From Larix sibirica (taxonomy: Eukaryota > Streptophyta > Pinopsida > Pinales > Pinaceae), in assembly GCA_004151065.3 (NCBI GenBank), contig NWUY0300009014.1:18583-36269 (forward strand): DNA of 17,687 nucleotides, read 5' to 3'. Both the position numbers and the translations under genes were made by a program. This document shows positions 1-10,090 of the stretch, piece by piece. Position 1 is the stretch's first letter, and each line of letters starts with the position of its first letter. The notes beneath the pieces are model-generated. The model saw only the letters and a program-made list of their open reading frames with translations. It was not told the origin of the DNA and ran no database searches.

Positions 1-1242
1 TTCCACTCAATTCTTCACTTCTATTAATGACTCATTTCATGTACTGTGTGCTTCTGATCCTGTAGTCTCCACCAAGGTTCACTCTATCTTTTTTCTACTA
101 CGCAACTACACTCACCAACTTATATTGCTCTTTCAATTGTTAGCTTGTTGTTCTGATATTATGCTACAGTCTTTTATACAATATGTGACATGTTGTGCAT
201 CAAGTGATTCATCCTTTCAATTTAATGCACTTGACTCATATCATCCTCATCATGACGTGCATACAAGATTTTGTTATTGTTCTATCATCATGCATTTGAT
301 GGACCTCTCTTCTTTGCACACTTTATGTTGACCTCCGTGCATCATCCAAACTTCTACGCATCTTCTTATATATCGCATTTATGTCTATGCGCTTCTTCTT
401 TAACACATATGTGATTGTCTGTATGCTGCCAGCAATACTGTCATTTGATCCTCATGCACTTGCGCATACTTCTATAATTCTTCCTTTCAATATGTATGCA
501 TTTGTCACAGATTTACAGCATCATTTTGCGCACCATCAACTATATCATTATTTTGCATGAGTGCACTCAACTCCTTGCTAGATCATTTTGTTTTGTATCT
601 CGAGCCTGCGATGCCTTGAATATCAATCTGTATCTTCCACTTGAAGCTAAATATCCTTGCCATCAAGCTTACTTCAAATCTCCAACTTGCATCTCTATTT
701 ATACATGTCCTACATGGATTGTATGTCCACAAGTTGGTTGTGGCATTCCTTCTTCCTTGCTTCACGGATTGTGCTTTTGCCACATGTCATCTTCTGCGTT
801 GTTGATGTGTCATCCTTTGTGAGTCTTGAGCANGCTTGCCATTCACTAGCATAAGATCCAAATTGGCATTGCAATCTTAACCTGCTAGTTTGAACGGTAA
901 CAGATAGCATGCCAAAAACTGAAATGGCTCAAAGTACTGAAGATTCATGTGGGATTCACTAAATAAACATTCCTTTACATTAGATCTCTAAGAGAACACC
1001 GAGCAATGTAACAATGCCTTCAAAAAAATGTTGAAATTGACAAAGTAAGGTGCAAGGAGAAAATTTCACTGTTTCCAAAAAGTTGGGCTTAAGGAATTAC
1101 TACTTGAAATCAAACTAATAATACAACTAGTTTCACAGAATACAACACTGGAGATTTATGACTCAAGCTTTTGCATTAGCCTTATCTGTCACAAGCTGAA
1201 ATATTAAAATAAATCAAACAAAAGCAATGCATGCATATGTAC
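1..1242 (-). other. BUD13 intron 3 (5' part) and unassigned sequence
   Basis: Begins with the donor GTACAT at 1242 and has no recognisable acceptor plus conserved exon up to position 1, so at least 1.24 kb of intron is present. I find no convincing coding content on either strand; the short open frames are pyrimidine-rich noise. The minus strand of about 580-910 has denser GC and a TATAAATA string at 703-696 that could be part of an old promoter or LTR, but without matching ends or a primer-binding site I leave it unassigned. One ambiguous base (N) is at 833. Confidence 0.6.
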
Positions 1243-2617
1243 CTTTGAGACTCCTCTCTTTTCTTTCGATCAATTTCCTCTTTAAGATCCCTCCCCGTGC
1301 GTAAGCCGGAATTGGTCCCATCAGTCATTTCACCCTTTGATTTTGACCTATCTGTTAAATATCTGTCTGACAAGCTCTGTTCAGGCATTCTTGTTGAAGG
1401 ATTGATCTTTTTTCTAGTTAAAGAATCATCTGTTCTTCCAGAAGAAATGTGGTGTGTCCTTCTCAATGGAGAAGAATCCCCTTCATCGTCTTTTGATGTT
1501 CTTGCAGGCGATGAATAATGAGAATGATGAGAAATGGGGGGGTCCTTTGTACCCTTTCTATGTGGGGAAATATCCTTTTGATCCCTTGAGGGTGGCAAAT
1601 CTGGAGACACTCTCTGAGCCTTCCCAGGGAGTGGAATAAATACTTTTCCACTTGGAGAATCTTCCTGTTTTCCAAATGAGTCATGCAAGGCACTCATTGG
1701 TCGAAAAGAATCCTGATCCTCATTTTCTGAATTACGCATGAGTGCAGATTCTTTATGATCCTTCCTATTTGTCGGAATACCTTTTTGAGGCTTTCTTGGG
1801 GGCGACAAATCTTGAAACTTGGTATCAGTCTTTCTAGGAGGAGACAGGTCAGGGGAATCATGTCTAATCTTCCTTTTTGGTGACGGGGTGAGGCTGTATC
1901 TGCTTGGAAAATCTCCTCTTCTTCCAATTGAGTGCTGCTGGGTCCTAGTTGGTGGGGAAACTCTTGCTGGTAACAAATAACGAGAATCATGCTGAAGAGG
2001 AGATTCATTTGTATCCCTTTTGTTTGGTGAAATATTTTGAGGTTTTCTTGGGGGTGATAAATCTTGATACTTGGTCCAGGGTTTTCTTTGGGGGGGTATG
2101 TCAGGGGAATCATGACGAACCTTTCTTTCTGGAGATGGAATAAAATTGTTTCTGCTTGGATATTCTCCTCTTCTTCCAATTGTGTCATGGTGGGGCATCC
2201 TTGACAGGAAAGAGTCATTGTGCAGAACAGGAGATTCATTGTGATCGTTCCTTTCTAAGAAAGTATCGTTTTGACGTTTTCTTGGGGGTGACAAATCTGG
2301 AGACTTGGTCCGGGCATTTCTTGGAGGAGATAGATCAGGAGAATCATGTCGAACTTTCCTTGGTGGCCATGGATTTAGGTCACGCCTTTCATGCTCTCGC
2401 AGCAGCGAATGGTGAGCTTCATGATAATTTGACTTTGGGGAGAGGTTGCCACTTTCAAAATTTGTGTGTGCCAGTAATAAATCCCTTGGATGAATATTGC
2501 TTTGATCTCTCCTTGGTGGCGATAAACTCTGATCTGGTGAAGTACATTGCACATGCCTCTCATGTGGAATATCTGCGGAGCTCTGCCTTTTTGGAGATAA
2601 ATCATTTGAATGTATGC
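1243..2617 (-). CDS. BUD13: BUD13 exon 3, repeat-rich, gene continues beyond window
   Basis: Large 1375-bp exon, open throughout, encoding residues about 119-577. It starts after the acceptor TTTATTTATTGCAG at 2623-2618 and ends at AG before the donor GTACAT at 1242. The content is low-complexity, basic and Ser/Pro/Arg-rich, dominated by RHDSPDLSPPRK-type motifs; BUD13 proteins of plants and animals carry these in their disordered middle region. Four tandem units of about 80 residues can be drawn (residues 207-532). The last residues, GRDLKEEIDRKKREESQR (560-577), are the start of the conserved Bud13 C-terminal domain, so the rest of that domain (roughly 150 residues in relatives) must lie in exons left of the window. 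I looked through the minus strand of 1-1240 and found no continuation. The coding sequence shows no breaks, so the gene is probably functional. Confidence 0.88.
1377..2354 (-). repeat. Four ~80-residue coding tandem repeats in BUD13 exon 3
   Basis: Four units follow each other in frame: 2354-2121 (78 aa), 2120-1869 (84 aa), 1868-1614 (85 aa) and 1613-1377 (79 aa). Each begins with (V/I)RHDSPDLSPPR or a degenerate form (RVSPDLPPSR in unit 4). In units 1-3 a second DLSPPRK follows about 12 residues later; the middle is polar with an 'NESP'-like step in units 1-2 (KESA in unit 3), and units 1-3 then carry 'IGRRG(E/D)(Y/F)PSR' and an 'IPSPERK'-like end (degenerate in unit 3: 'FGKQEDSPSGK', 'IPLPGK'). 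Units 1-3 are closest to each other; unit 4 is more diverged and lacks the second DLSPPRK. The short motif is common to BUD13; the long higher-order unit is what I see here and may be lineage-specific. Confidence 0.75.
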
Positions 2618-2957
2618 CTGCAATAAATAAAAAATCCCCATTATTGTATGAACAGCTTCAAACTGGCTCAATATTGAACTGCCAAAGGAGAAATAGATTA
2701 TTAGCTAATGAGATATCTGCTAAATAAAAGGAATCAAACATGCATGCAAACATAAACTTTTTCAAAACCTTGACTTATGTAGAAGAAACAGTCACAGACA
2801 ACATGGTAAGTCAGAATACAACTCTGATCCATGCATTTACAGTCATCTTAACCAGCTTTGGTCATATCCGGGATATTAACTTTTTTCCCATTGTCAGAAA
2901 AGCATCACTCTTTTTTACTATACTTGTTTCTCATAAATATTTTCATAAAAGATGTAC
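2618..2957 (-). other. BUD13 intron 2
   Basis: A 340-bp phase-1 intron from donor GTACAT (2957) to acceptor TTATTTATTGCAG (ending 2618), AT-rich as expected for plant introns. No gene or repeat is seen in it. Confidence 0.82.
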
Positions 2958-3095
2958 CTGCTTTCTTTGTCTCAGACACAGTAACCCATCCACTGCCATC
3001 ATCAGCAACTGTAAGGTATGGCCGGTGCATCTTCAAATGCTCCATTCGCTTCATCCGCTTCACTTCTACATCTTCTGTAACTTGAGGTTTCTCAT
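2958..3095 (-). CDS. BUD13: BUD13 exon 2
   Basis: Internal 138-bp exon (46 codons). It starts after the acceptor ..ATGACAG and ends before the donor GTACAT. Joining the single G left by exon 1 to AT of this exon gives Asp and restores one frame. The peptide contains VEVKRMKRMEHLK and DDGSGWVTV, which correspond to the 'DEDIEVKRMKRLE..' and 'DGSGW' blocks of BUD13 proteins (residues about 73-118 here). The exit phase is again 1 and matches exon 3. Because 138 is divisible by three, skipping this exon would keep the frame while removing the conserved block. The splice junctions are read from sequence and not confirmed by transcript data. Confidence 0.87.
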
Positions 3096-3670
3096 CTGTC
3101 ATAGCAAAGCATTTATCTGAGTGAATTAATAAACTTATATTCAAGTTCGTCGAAACAAAAATAGGTTTGCAGAATGAAAGAAAAAAACAGCTAGACTGCT
3201 ACATGTCTCCATCCATAGCAACCGATATAGAATCTGGCCATCCATACATTGCTTTTCTTTGTTAGAAATCCTTGTATCCCTGCCAGGTAGTTTTGGTGCT
3301 TTCTCCTGATCAGGCTTGCAACTTATCTAGGTTCATATCTCTTCTAACAATGGTACATACTTCCACTTGTTTCCTGGTCGCATTATATATTTATCCCCCA
3401 GTTCCCACCACGCACATAGGGTGTGATTTTATCATTTATGAGCTTACAAATAAAAAAACCTCAATAAGGGATAAGCCAAGTAAATTTGCAGTTAAGAAGG
3501 CAACACAAAGACAGCAATCACAAAAAAGGGGACCTATAAAGCATAGAGTCACCTCTGAGTGATGTTAGTATCAGAGTGAAAGAGGATGCTATCAGTCCAA
3601 ATATGGATTGCAAATTCCATTTTCTTTGGGGTTCGTTTAGGGTTTTTATGTTATGCTTTTTTGGGGTGCT

Positions 3671-3752
3671 TTGATCGGATGAAATATTGTTATTAAAGTT
3701 TTCTTTGGGCTTTTATCAGATGGAATTTTGTTATTAGAGTTTTCTTTGGGAC
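3671..3752. repeat. 41-bp tandem duplication in BUD13 intron 1
   Basis: Two direct copies at a 41-bp spacing (3671-3711 and 3712-3752) share 'gatgraatwttgttatt' and end with 'gttttctttggg'. Several substitutions separate the copies, so the duplication is not recent. Confidence 0.75.
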
Positions 3753-4534
3753 TGGCCAGTTGGAGCTTGAATATGATGGGAATTTTATGATAGCATAAAT
3801 GCACATGAACATACACACAATATATGGAAAGAATATACACACAATATATGCCATGTATGGAGACAATAATAACTGTAACTCATTAAATAATATGCTGCAT
3901 CAATATATCAAAGGAGACCGAGGTAGGCTACCCATATTTACAAAAAGACTACTCCCTCATGTATCTCACCGTTCATTGTGTCATATATAGAACCCTAAGA
4001 AGGTTAGGTCGTCTAGCTATCTAACTAACCTCATAATCATTATCATTAACTACTACATGGTCAAATTCATTAATATTAACGTTGGGGCCAGCAGTTTGAT
4101 CCTCGAACAGAATACTAAACGTTTTTGGGGGGTGTTTCTCTCCGATTCTTTTTTCGTTGTTTTTCTTTTCAAATTCATGGCATTGTTGATTGACAAGAAT
4201 ATTACATCATGAGTTATGTGATAAGTCGTGCAGAGACACAGTTATATTTCCCGTCTATTAACTTTGGTTTTCACTCCTTTGAAAGTCCCGGGTGTGACAT
4301 TCTTCTGTAATCTTAAAAAACTTACAGTCTCTCCTGTGTAACCTTTTATCCATTCTCAGTTGTTAGTTATTTGGATCGCATCATTCTATTGGTTGTTTAT
4401 AACAAGTGATAGAAGCCCTTGTCTGGAACAAATGCCTATATTGATACTTTGTCTCATGTACAAATTTGCAGAATGACATTTTAGGGGTATTTGAGGATGT
4501 AAATGGAATGCTGCTGTGAAACTTGAACGCTATG

Positions 4535-4632
4535 CAACCAAAAATGAATTCCTTAACAATCAAAATCTGCTCCTTAAAACATATAACCAAAAAAGAATTC
4601 CTTAACAATCAAATTCTGCTTCTTAAAACATA
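4535..4632. repeat. 49-bp tandem duplication near BUD13 intron 1 donor
   Basis: Two copies 49 bp apart (4535-4583 and 4584-4632) share 'gaattccttaacaatcaaa' and 'cttaaaacatata' with a few substitutions. The right-hand copy lies 27 bp from the exon 1 donor, inside the intron. Confidence 0.85.
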
Positions 4633-4659
4633 TAGCCAAATAACAAAGCATAACATCAC

Positions 4660-4876
4660 CTGGAGAGTCCTCCTGGCTGGAGTCGTCCTTAATTTCAGTC
4701 TGCCACAGCGGATCCCCGTCCACGATGCGCACGCCGGAGGACGTATTGTTGATCTTATTTGCTACTGAAACAGCAATAGATTTATGGGGTTTCTTCCTCT
4801 TATTATTTGATTTGGATTTTGGTTTCTCGTCGGAGCTATATTTTTTCAGATACTCCTTCAGAGACGGTGTCGCCAT
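4660..4876 (-). CDS. BUD13: BUD13 exon 1 (RES complex splicing factor, N-terminus)
   Basis: First coding exon. BUD13 is a subunit of the RES complex, which joins the activated spliceosome in the nucleus, promotes splicing and retains unspliced pre-mRNA. The start is taken as the ATG at 4876-4874 because the protein then opens with MATPSLKEYLKKYSS, the short conserved N-terminal helix of the family; the reading frame upstream has no better ATG. A lysine/serine-rich basic stretch follows (residues about 19-40), then VRIVDGDPLWQ (about 57-67), matching the conserved 'V.D.DP.WQ' segment of plant BUD13. The exon ends inside an acidic serine-rich stretch at CCA-G, followed by the donor GTGATG; intron phase is 1. 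Family assignment rests on motif recognition, not on a search. Confidence 0.88.
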
Positions 4877-5085
4877 TGCCAACGTAAAATCACACAAACA
4901 ATTGCACTGTCAAGAGGTGGATGGGGCAAGCCAAGTGTGCTCGGGGCTTCACCTCACCCCACCCAACCACGTTTTTTTGTGAAATGAACACTGCATATCA
5001 CGCCCACACCTCACGACAGTGCACCGCAAATACTATTCTGTCACGGATCGGTTGATTGGTGGAAAATGCCATCGCACAACAAAGG
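4877..5085 (-). promoter_or_regulatory. Probable BUD13 5' UTR and proximal promoter
   Basis: The 200 bp upstream of the chosen ATG are more GC-rich than the surroundings. On the minus strand there is a CCAAT box (5059-5055, within CACCAATCAACC) about 180 bp before the ATG, followed by GC-rich and GTGGGG-rich segments. No clear TATA box is visible at a sensible distance, as is common for housekeeping genes. Placement is inferred from the gene position; no start site can be read. Confidence 0.4.
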
Positions 5086-5247
5086 CATCTCTAAACTAAA
5101 ACCTTTTCACCATGTCATGTTTTGTTCATACAAGTCCGTCCAAGGCATATCTAAAATAAAACCTTTCATCTCTAAACTAAAACCTTTTCACCATGTCATG
5201 TTTTGTTCATACAAGTCCGTCCAAGGCATATCTAAAATAAAACCTTT
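5086..5247. repeat. 81-bp tandem duplication upstream of BUD13
   Basis: Two adjacent copies (5086-5166 and 5167-5247) are essentially identical, beginning 'catctctaaactaaaacc' and including 'catgtcatgttttgttcata' and 'caagtccgtccaaggcat'. Within each unit the first part resembles the last ('ggcatctctaaactaaaacc' against 'ggcatatctaaaataaaacc'), so an older, shorter duplication is nested in a recent one. It lies about 210-370 bp upstream of the BUD13 start codon. Confidence 0.93.
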
Positions 5248-5405
5248 CAACTATGTCAGGTAAGTTAACGGTTGATTATCTAAGTAATGATATTAGGGAT
5301 TTCAAGTTCTATTAAGTGAAATATTTGTGTTTTTATTTCTAAGGTAACTAAATGAATAGTAGGCCTCATTGCAAATACATAACTAAAGTCCACTTTATGC
5401 TATGT

Positions 5406-5511
5406 GTTTTTTTTCTTTTTTAAAGCTAGTACCCACGGGGATTTGAACTTGTGACCTTCCATTTACAACTTCTCATCTCAATTACTCATTACCAATTGCT
5501 CTACCCCCTAG
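5406..5511 (-). mobile_element. tRNA-derived SINE (minus orientation)
   Basis: Read on the minus strand this is tRNA-like: TAGAGCAATTGGT at 5503-5491 resembles RNA polymerase III box A, and AAGTTCAAATCCCC at 5450-5437 is a good box B. The body ends in GTGGGTACTAGC and is followed by an A-rich tail (T-rich on the plus strand, 5406-5421). It shares the block GATGAGAAGTTGTAA and TGTAAATGGAAGGT with the SINE at 15105-15222, so the two belong to one family. I could not find a convincing target-site duplication, which suggests an older insertion. It is not an intact tRNA gene: no paired acceptor stem is evident and a tail follows. Confidence 0.72.
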
Positions 5512-7084
5512 GTTTATTATTGCCAAATGTTACTCAATGCCACTACAAAGGCTTTAATTTCATCAAACATGATGTTGTTAAATTGGGTATGAACGGTGAT
5601 GTTAATGTTCAGCCATTTCCAATGGGCATTGGGTTGGAGATGCACATACTTCCTTACTAATATGGACTTGGTCATGTTGAATAAGTGGAGTAAGGTCAGT
5701 GAGTAATGGTGTAGGGTAAATGTGGGTGTCTTGGTGCCAAATTTATTGAAATCCTCCTCGATGAGTTATCCCCATATTAAAAAGGGCACTTGCATCCCAT
5801 TCCCTACTCTTCCGACAAAATTCACAATAAATCGATCAAAGGCATTAATATAGTGGAGGATTTATTATAGGGAGGTGGATGAATATCGAATGCGCTTCTA
5901 TTTCTCAATTCCCCTAGTTCTATTAACTTTCCAAACTTTCTTGATTACAAGATGGTAATCCCCTTCAAGAATTAAGATTTGCTTCTCACACTTATATCAT
6001 TTTTAAACCCAAATAAAATAAAAACATGTATACCTTGTTACGATAACAATACATAATAATAATAATGATAGTTATTAATATCTACTAAAACCATACATAA
6101 CATAATTCTATATAACCCTATCATCGGTTAAAATAACATAATAATTTGTTTTCATGATTTCTCGTTACCATACACTGCTAGTTTCTAGATCTAACATCTT
6201 ATTGTGGTCAACTTTATCTCTCTATTTGTCCAAAAGATGTTGCAGTGTTCTTGTTGTCTGAAAATTCAGAGAATCTCAACTATTGGTTTCCGTGTGCATG
6301 TCATCGAAATGTTTCCCAAAATTACATGTGGAATTTAATGGGATGAGTGAAATCCATGTGTCAAAAACTTTGGACGAAGGAACAACTCGGGCTCTATATT
6401 TTATTTTAACTGTCCCTAAAATCTAAGCACACCTCATTTCACGAGAAATACCTGTCATAATTTTTTTTCTCGACTTTCCACTAGTATTCAAAAACTTTCA
6501 TAGATTTGGTTGTCTCTATTTCGTGTGGTTTACGAAGGTTTTTTTATTTAAAATGCTTTGCTTAACGGCAACGCCACATTTTGTATCATATAGAATGGAA
6601 AAACAAAAAGCCTAAATTGACATTTTGTCCAAATTTATTCCTATAATCAACTTTAGACTGATGTGCATGTCATTGGGATCAAAACCAACCCAGGGTACTA
6701 TGGAAATAATGGACTTTTCTAAGCTTTTAAGTTGGTGTATTTACATGGTCCACTAAACTCCCAATTAATATATCACAAGTTTGAGATGCATTTGATTTAG
6801 CTCTAGCGTGACACTTTTGTAGATGCTCTCACATAACAAAAATATGATCAAAGCATCACTTGTCCTTCTACAACGTCTACAAAACTTGAATCTCGATCTA
6901 CTAACAATGTATATAAAAAAGTATCATACTTGAATTAATCAAGTGATTAGATGTTGCTACATGGGACCTATAATTGTACATTTATTTTTGAAATTATCCT
7001 TTTATTCCAAAATTTACATGGGAACATTTCATATTTAGTGGCAAACATTTTTACTCCTTAGAATTAATTTTTAATATATATATA
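5512..7084. other. AT-rich intergenic DNA, no gene seen
   Basis: About 1.6 kb with stop codons in all frames and no open frame of note. I see no splice-able coding blocks, RNA gene or recognisable transposon ends. Segments such as 6230-6450 are less AT-rich and may be remnants of old repeats, but I cannot assign them. Confidence 0.5.
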
Positions 7085-7378
7085 TATATTATTTTTTTCC
7101 CTGAGGAAAAAAATCTTTTATTCATATATGAATAATATAGACTGGCCAAAGAGGACTTACATCATGTCTTGCATTCCTGTAAAACCATCATAGATGACTG
7201 CATAGAGTCCTTGATTTATACAAAAAAATCCCCAAATACCTAATTTCTTTACATATATCCAAAAAAGAGAGCATTAGCTAGATTGCTTCCTAGCATACAT
7301 ATAATTTCACAAACCAGAGTTTGTTTAAGAAAGGATCCCATTTCGCTCCTCAACTAAGAGTGCTCCAGGGTCCATAAA

Positions 7379-7753
7379 TAAAGCGCTCCTATACAACGAA
7401 TTAGCCTCTTCATTTAACTCCCTGTAAATATGCGTGAATGAGATGTAAACAAACCTATTGATTTGTTTCATGATTGTCTCGAGTAAGTGAAGTAGATGGG
7501 GAGCTCTGATCTGTATAATATTGTTTGCCCAGTCAATAACCATTTTAGAGTCTCCAAAGATCTGGATTTTGTATATGTTCCGGGCCAGAGCAGTGTTGAG
7601 GACTGCCCAAAGAGCTGATAGTTCAGCTTTACTCTTTGTGCACTGTCCCAGGCCATATTTTATTGACACTATTTTTTCATCTGAGAGATATATAAGTGCG
7701 CCATAGCCTCCCAAGGGAGGGACTCCTTGGCTTGCACCATCGAAATATGCCCA
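7379..7753 (-). pseudogene. LINE ORF2 C-terminal RNase H domain
   Basis: An RNase H fold of the type found at the C-terminus of many plant L1 ORF2 proteins; it would degrade the RNA strand of the RNA-DNA hybrid. Motifs in order: AYFDGAS (first Asp, 7741-7739), GGYGALIY, KSKAELSALWAVL (Glu at about 7624), IFGDSKMVIDW (second Asp), and RELNEEANSL. In the last motif Asn (7402-7400) stands where an Asp is usual, which would cost a metal ligand. The domain is open from 7846 to 7325 without a break and is the best-preserved part of ORF2; the nearest upstream stop is TGA at 7867-7865. Confidence 0.87.
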
Positions 7754-8044
7754 CGAGATATTTTTATCAATGCTGGGAACCTTTAACTCTCGCTTCTTCT
7801 TCTCTTTTGTAGTGGATTTATAATCCTTTGTCCACTGCACAATCATGATAGAAGTTACCTCGACTCATATTCTTCGGTTTTGAAAGATGGCAGAATTTCT
7901 TGCCCACCAAATACCATATACAAACAACGAGGGAAAGGCGTCAAAGTTAAATATCAAGGGGAGTTTCCACCAATTTTTGCAGCTCAGTTCCAGGGAGGTA
8001 TCCATCGGCACTACCGTGCCATTCAGCTCTTTGGTCGTAGCATT

Positions 8045-8212
8045 CCATACTTCCCCTACATATGAACAAGAAGAGAATAAGTGCGGAGTGGATTCACAAC
8101 AGGACAAGTATAAAATGCAGCGGCATGGTCCTTCCCATCCTTGCTTCATCAAGCTCTCCCAGGAAAACAATTTGTTTTTTAAGGCAAGCCAGAGAACTAT
8201 TTTGGCTTTCAA
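8045..8212 (-). pseudogene. LINE ORF2 zf-RVT-like region
   Basis: The stretch KAKIVLWLALKNKLFSWE, followed by GWEGPCRCILYLSCC and STPHLFSSCSYVGEVW, matches the zinc-binding reverse-transcriptase region found between RT and RNase H in plant LINEs. The usual first C-x2-C pair appears altered (CILY in place of C-x2-C), while the later His and Cys remain. Confidence 0.72.
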
Positions 8213-9229
8213 AGGACTTGCCGTTTGCCAAATAGAAAGCCACTACCAATCCTTAACGCCCAAAAAAGATTCAATTACTTTAAGCTCATATCCCAACTTT
8301 GTTGTGAATACCCTTATTGAGCAATTTTTCGTCCATACTAGTTTATCGGGTTCATCATCCTTGAGTGTGATGAAGTTGAACTTTAAAGATTGAATCATGC
8401 CAAACCATTCTTTCGCTGCTCCATCTACTAGCTCTAGATCTTGAGCTGATTTTCAGCCACCTCCTTTATCTAAAATAGAAGCTCTGATCCTAGCATCTGT
8501 TAAAGTTTTTATGTGTTGTCGTATAAGTTGAAAGATTGTATTGGGGTTAAAAGCAAAGGCACCACCTGAACCGACCCACGGGTCTTCACCTATTCGAACA
8601 CTTTTGTTGTCACCTACCTTCCATGCTAACCAATTGCCTATTAGAGGGGAGGAAAGAACCAGAGCTTTCCACCCCACTGATCCTCATTTGTAAGATTTTG
8701 ACCGACTTCTGAACCAATCTATTAAGGAAGAATTTGGACAGTATTTGGAGGTCATTGTTTTTCCTCAGAGAGACTTAGTATTGCTTGTTAAACGCCACAG
8801 GGATTTTGCTGCCATAGCTTGACTGAATAAAAAGGGGTTTTTTATCCCCCAACCTCCCAATTCCTTTAAGTTGGCCACTGTCGACCATTTCACTAAGGGA
8901 ATGCCATCCTTTTTTTCACTTGCAGTCCATAGGAATGAAAAGCACAACTTACGGATGTTTGTTAAAATTCCCTTGGGAATGTATGAAATGGAAGCCCAGT
9001 ATACTGGAATGCTCTGAAGAACTGGATTTAAAAGAGTTAAACGACCCCCTCTAGAGAGAAATATGTTGGCCCAGCTGGAGATACGAGATTCTACCTTCTT
9101 GTATAACCATATCCAATCTTTGAAAGAATAAGCATTGAGCTTGAGAAAGAACCCCAAGTATTTGAAGCCTTCACTCACCGGGCTAATAGAATATGAAACT
9201 TCAGTCTGGATTTGTTGTTGTAAAGCTTC

Positions 9230-10090
9230 AGGCACTCTGTTTAGTGTAAGGTTAGATTTGTCAATGTTGATTACCATCCTCTTGCCTTACAATAGAGGAT
9301 AAGGATCTTTTCTAAGGAATGCAAATTCTCTAACGTTCCTTCTCCCATTAAAAGCACATCATCCACAAAGAGGATGTGTGATAAATCCACCATCTCCAAA
9401 ACTGAAATCCCCTTTAGATAGCCTTCTCTTTTGGCCTGTTGCACCAACTTGCTGAGGGCTTCTGCAAGTAGTAAAAATAAGAAAGGGGAAAGGGGACAGG
9501 CCTGACATAAGCCTTTGGTAGGCCTAAAAAGGAGGAAGGGGAACCATTGATTAGAACCACAAAGGAAGACAAAGTCACACAACCCATAATCCAATTCACT
9601 ATTTCAATTGAGAAACCCACTTGAATGAGTAGAAGTCGAAGGAAAGTCCAGTTTACTCGATCATAAGCTTTTGACAATTCCAGCTTAAGAGAAAAAGAGT
9701 TAAGCTTCTTTTTGATAATCGAATGAATTGCTTCCTAGGCTAGAGAGACCGCATCATGAATTTGTTTATTGAACAAGAAACCGAACTATTCCTCCCACAC
9801 AATTTGGCCGAGAATAGGTTTTAATCTTTGAGCAATTACTTTGGCAATAATTTTGTAAACTGTGTTGCAGCAAGAAATCGGTCTAAAGTCACCAAAATCC
9901 AAAGGTTTTTGTTTCTTTGGGATTAAGGCCAAAAAGGTAGAGCTCATTGATCCCAAAACCTTACCAGATCGTTGGGATTCTCTAACAACCTTTAATAGAT
10001 CTTCCTTTAATAAGTCATAGAACCCCAGAAAGAAATTGATTGTAAACTCGTCTGGTCCTGGGCTCTTTCCTTTTTGAAAAGAATGTACTA
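9230..10090 (-). pseudogene. LINE ORF2 reverse transcriptase domain, catalytic changes
   Basis: Recognisable blocks: KGKSPGPDEF (family SPGPDGF, Gly to Glu), ALIPKK, FRPISCCNTVYKIIAKV, motif A around SKAYDRVNW, PTKGLCQACPLSPF (family GLRQGxPLSPF, with Arg to Cys and Gly to Ala), and the catalytic FVDD at 9369-9358, which is intact. In motif A the residue before LSKAYD is Glu (codon GAA) where the family has the catalytic Asp. Two TAG codons (9788, 9737) and a frameshift at 9526-9530 also break the domain. Confidence 0.88.

Larger units (their letters stand above)
3096..4659 (-). other. BUD13 intron 1 (1,564 bp)
   Basis: A phase-1 intron from donor GTGATG (4659) to acceptor CTATGACAG (ending 3096). 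It is AT-rich and contains two short diverged tandem duplications (near 3671-3752 and 4535-4632). No coding sequence or recognisable transposon is seen in the rest. Confidence 0.8.

Noticed and set aside
1694-2239. A 181-codon minus-strand open frame in another phase of BUD13 exon 3.
   Set aside because: It is a frame shadow of the repeat units; the true frame is fixed by splice phase from exons 1 and 2.
2156-2626. A 156-codon plus-strand open frame.
   Set aside because: It is antisense to BUD13 exon 3 and exists because the repetitive Ser/Pro/Arg-rich coding strand has few complementary stops. The minus strand carries recognisable BUD13 motifs.
5066-5263. A small plus-strand protein with internal repeats.
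   Set aside because: The open frame is a by-product of the 81-bp tandem duplication (81 is divisible by three) in non-coding upstream DNA.
5437-5503. A functional tRNA gene.
   Set aside because: Boxes A and B are present, but an acceptor stem and clover-leaf pairing are not evident, an A-rich tail follows, and a related copy elsewhere is a target-duplicated SINE.
7887-8393. A 168-codon plus-strand open frame.
   Set aside because: Antisense to LINE ORF2 with no family resemblance; the minus strand carries zf-RVT motifs over the same stretch.
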